In this document: piece after piece, positions 7,035 through 8,352 of the stretch
How positions within the stretch are numbered: position 1 is the stretch's first letter
How the letters are laid out: each line of letters starts with the position of its first letter
Origin: Oscillospiraceae bacterium
Lineage (GTDB): Bacteria; Bacillota; Clostridia; Oscillospirales; Ruminococcaceae
Assembly: GCA_014796735.1 (NCBI GenBank)
Contig: JAAVIG010000136.1
Coordinates: 1 to 8,352, forward strand
Reading direction: 5' to 3'
Length of the DNA stretch: 8,352 bases
The notes under the pieces: generated by a model
Databases searched by the model: none
The model's input: the letters and a program-made list of their open reading frames with translations, nothing else
Told to the model about the DNA's origin: nothing
Position numbers and translations under genes: made by a program

Positions 7035-7063
7035 ATTTTCGCATATTTTAGGCTATTTTGCAA
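7035..7063 (-). promoter_or_regulatory. Probable promoter for glmU, overlapping a small hairpin
   Basis: On the minus strand TTGCAA (7058-7063), a 17-nt spacer and GAAAAT (7035-7040) make a moderate sigma-A match about 37 nt before the glmU start. The same -35 hexamer is used in the promoter at 2193-2221. The -35 lies in a 6-bp hairpin, GCTATT (7052-7057) pairing with AATAGC (7062-7067). The region is AT-rich and other -10-like hexamers exist, so the exact element is uncertain. Confidence 0.4.
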
Positions 7064-7108
7064 TAGCTTTAGAAAATATTTTTTGCTGTATTTGTCAAAT
7101 AAAAAAGC

Positions 7109-7861
7109 TTAATCCTTTTTTCTTGCTTCTATTTCTGCCCACACGGGTTTAAAGCCGGAATTTAAGGCAATATTCCATGAGTGGTAATGCGTAAGTCCGG
7201 TTCCGTAAAAGGGTATGTCGCCCTGCTCTTCGATTTTGTTTTTTAGAAGCGTTACAAGATAGGTGCCTACGCCTTTGGAACGGTATTCGGGGAGGACGTC
7301 TATTCCGATTTGCAGCCAACGGGGCGCGTCTTCCGAGCAGCCCGCCATTCCCATTATTTTGTCGTTGTCGTAGGCGCATACGGCTATGGTGTCGGGGCGT
7401 TCGGGCTTGTATTCTTCGCATAGGGCGTTGGGGAAGCGTTGATCGCCGTAAAAGGGTTTTATTTCTTCATAGCCGTAAAACCACTTTACAGGGTAGGTTT
7501 GCAGGGGTTTTACCTGCTTTTTGCTGAGGAACATGTGGTGGGGATAGTAAAGGGTGTAGCCGTATTTGTTAAGCTCCTTTTCGATAAGGTTCAGATTTGG
7601 GTGGTCAAAAAGACGGGAGCCTTTTTTGGTATTTATAAATTCCTTCAAAAACGGAAACAGGGCTTCGTTTGCAGAAATCACGGCATTGGTGCCGAGGGTC
7701 GCCATTCGGAAGAAGTCCTTTTCTTTGCTGTAGACGCGTCTGCCTTCGTTTAAGGCAGGGAGGGTAAGAATATTTTCCTCCTTGTCAAAGTCGGATTCGG
7801 CGCAGTTTAAGTCTTTGGAAAGCAGTTTTTTTAATTCGGATAGGTAGTCGGGGTATTGCAT
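7109..7861 (-). CDS. GNAT family N-acetyltransferase with N-terminal extension
   Basis: A 250-residue probable cytosolic acetyl-CoA-dependent acetyltransferase; the substrate cannot be told from sequence. The GNAT fold occupies about residues 120-245. A beta strand (WLQIGIDVLPEYR) leads into the acetyl-CoA pyrophosphate loop RSKGVGT (194-200, the R-x-x-G-x-G motif), and a late S-x-x-x-A-x-x-x-GF element (S228 to F237) is typical of GNAT motif B. Residues 1-115 are a separate, mixed helical region I do not recognise, present in some larger Clostridial GNAT proteins; it may bind substrate or be a degenerate second GNAT half. The start has AAGGAG (7870-7875) 8 nt before the ATG and a near-consensus promoter. 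It is 111 nt upstream of glmU with no convincing terminator between, so some read-through into glmU is possible. No functional link to UDP-GlcNAc synthesis is shown. Confidence 0.9.
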   Translation of the reverse strand: MQYPDYLSELKKLLSKDLNCAESDFDKEENILTLPALNEGRRVYSKEKDFFRMATLGTNAVISANEALFPFLKEFINTKKGSRLFDHPNLNLIEKELNKYGYTLYYPHHMFLSKKQVKPLQTYPVKWFYGYEEIKPFYGDQRFPNALCEEYKPERPDTIAVCAYDNDKIMGMAGCSEDAPRWLQIGIDVLPEYRSKGVGTYLVTLLKNKIEEQGDIPFYGTGLTHYHSWNIALNSGFKPVWAEIEARKKD

Positions 7862-7896
7862 TGTTTATGCTCCTTATGTATTGGTGTTTGTTTATA

Positions 7897-7925
7897 ATTT
7901 TATCACAGTGAGAGGCGGTTGTCAA
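7897..7925 (-). promoter_or_regulatory. Near-consensus sigma-A promoter for the GNAT gene
   Basis: On the minus strand a perfect TTGACA -35 (7920-7925), a 17-nt spacer and TAAAAT -10 (7897-7902) lie about 36 nt before the start codon at 7861, with AAGGAG in between. This is the best promoter match in the window, and it marks the start of the leftward gene cluster. Confidence 0.85.
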
Positions 7926-8017
7926 ATTGAAAATGGCGGTGTGCTTACGGCGGATGTAATGTTTTTCGTGAGGAAGGGGATTGGATAGGGGAGATTTAGA
8001 GCGACGAACAATGGTTG

Positions 8018-8089
8018 GCGGCGAAGCCGCGGGCGTAAGCCCGCTGAAATGCGTTAGCATTTCAAAATTTTCGCCAAAGGCGAAAATTT
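8018..8089. repeat. Cluster of four abutting perfect hairpins, mosaic palindromic repeat
   Basis: Four perfect stems follow one another with almost no gap: GCGGC/GCCGC (8018-8030, loop GAA), GCGGGC/GCCCGC (8029-8044, loop GTAA), TGAAATGC/GCATTTCA (8045-8064, loop GTTA) and AAATTTTCGCC/GGCGAAAATTT (8065-8089, loop AAA). Stem lengths are 5, 6, 8 and 11 bp. GGCGG at 8017-8021 could also pair with CCGCC at 8094-8098, closing the set as a branched structure. No T-run follows on either strand, so it is not a standard terminator. It resembles REP-like or non-autonomous repeat elements found between genes; whether it is multicopy cannot be told from this window. Confidence 0.8.
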
Positions 8090-8148
8090 GGCTCCGCCCC
8101 TGCGGTAGGGTAGTTATTGTAAAAGGAACGTTTTTAACGGATAGGGCG

Positions 8149-8206
8149 GTACAACCCAATTGGGGGAGTAAGCATAATCATACATTGTACAAACCAATGG
8201 GAGCAG
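8149..8206. repeat. Degenerate direct repeat of about 20 nt with dyads
   Basis: GTACAACCCAATTGGGGGAG (8149-8168) recurs as GTACAAACCAATGGGAGCAG (8187-8206), alignable with two short gaps. The first copy contains the 10-bp palindrome CCCAATTGGG (8155-8164); the second lies in a CATTG/CAATG dyad (8183-8187 with 8195-8199). Spacing between the copies is 38 nt. It could be a pair of protein-binding sites or a decayed duplication; the function is unknown. Confidence 0.45.
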
Positions 8207-8352
8207 CCAACGTCACCAATGAAAACCCATAATCAACAACGCAGCACCTGCGACCCGAACGTTAATAAAACGTTACTGCAAATTTCCAACATTGAACAAT
8301 TCAACCAAGTTATATAAGTGACATTTCACGCACTAATTTTATGGAGCAAAAA

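Larger units (their letters stand above)
7926..8352. other. Long stretch without a supported gene
   Basis: Upstream of the GNAT promoter I see no convincing coding sequence. The left part (7926-8017) is G-rich on the plus strand with no clear signal. The middle holds the hairpin cluster and the right part is A/C-rich on the plus strand. Small dyads occur at 8240-8252 (CGCAG/CTGCG), 8258-8274 (AACGTT twice), 8292-8304 (TTGAA/TTCAA) and 8318-8329 (GTGA/TCAC). The window ends before the next gene, so part of this could be a leader or trailer of an unseen neighbour. Confidence 0.6.

Noticed and set aside
7093..7098. Perfect TTGACA on the minus strand as the glmU -35
   Set aside because: No acceptable -10 hexamer lies 16-18 nt downstream; TTGCAA at 7058-7063 has a better partner.
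6998..7108. glmS-type ribozyme or riboswitch ahead of glmU
   Set aside because: The 111-nt AT-rich gap contains only one 6-bp hairpin and none of the conserved elements of a known metabolite-sensing RNA that I can recognise.
7101..7121. AAAAAAG/CTTTTTT stem across the GNAT stop codon as a terminator
   Set aside because: The stem is nearly all A-T and its T-run is itself the stem arm; there is no GC core, so termination would be weak at best.
8018..8089. CRISPR array or intrinsic terminator reading of the hairpin cluster
   Set aside because: No repeated unit of constant length with unique spacers, and no T-run after any stem on either strand.
7785..8159. Minus-strand open frame of 124 codons
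   Set aside because: It overlaps the start and promoter of the well-supported GNAT gene and the hairpin cluster, and the translation looks random.
7981..8232. Plus-strand open frame of 83 codons
   Set aside because: It runs straight through the hairpin cluster, has no ribosome binding site or recognisable protein features, and its composition reflects the palindromes.
8341..8352. ATGGAGCAAAAA as the start of a plus-strand gene, with TATAAG at 8313-8318 as -10
   Set aside because: Only four codons are visible, there is no ribosome binding site, and the -35 spacing is poor.

Overview
The window looks like chromosomal DNA from a low-to-moderate GC Firmicute, most likely a gut-type member of Clostridia (Oscillospiraceae/Ruminococcus-like). 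The evidence is the glmU-prs gene pair typical of Firmicutes, AAAGGA-type ribosome binding sites 7-11 nt before each start, sigma-A-like promoters, and two multi-helix CPBP-family membrane proteins. The genus is an inference; no rRNA or other taxonomic marker is present.

All six supported genes lie on the minus strand, so transcription runs from right to left. In that order they are: a GNAT acetyltransferase with its own near-consensus promoter (7109-7861); glmU, for UDP-GlcNAc synthesis (5615-6997); prs, for PRPP synthesis (4563-5519); two consecutive CPBP-type intramembrane protease homologues (3364-4542 and 2265-3305); and a large single-pass membrane protein of unknown function with its own promoter (201-2144), followed by a good intrinsic terminator (128-165). 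The spacing (95, 20 and 58 nt) suggests a glmU-prs-CPBP-CPBP transcription unit. It supplies a cell-wall precursor and PRPP, together with two membrane proteins whose role here is unknown.

The non-coding parts are the more unusual material. At the left edge, three hairpins sit with their centres exactly 59 nt apart (28.5, 87.5 and 146.5). Only the third is a clear terminator; the first two are related, AT-rich, perfect inverted repeats. Before the promoter of the large membrane protein is a 12-bp tandem repeat. Between glmU and prs is a set of mutually exclusive short hairpins. At the right, about 490 nt without a gene contains four abutting perfect hairpins (8018-8089) whose stems lengthen from 5 to 6, 8 and 11 bp, followed by an A/C-rich stretch with a degenerate direct repeat and several small dyads. 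I see no CRISPR array, tRNA, rRNA, insertion sequence or phage gene. The best candidates for something undescribed are the 8018-8089 hairpin cluster and the 59-nt-phased hairpins.
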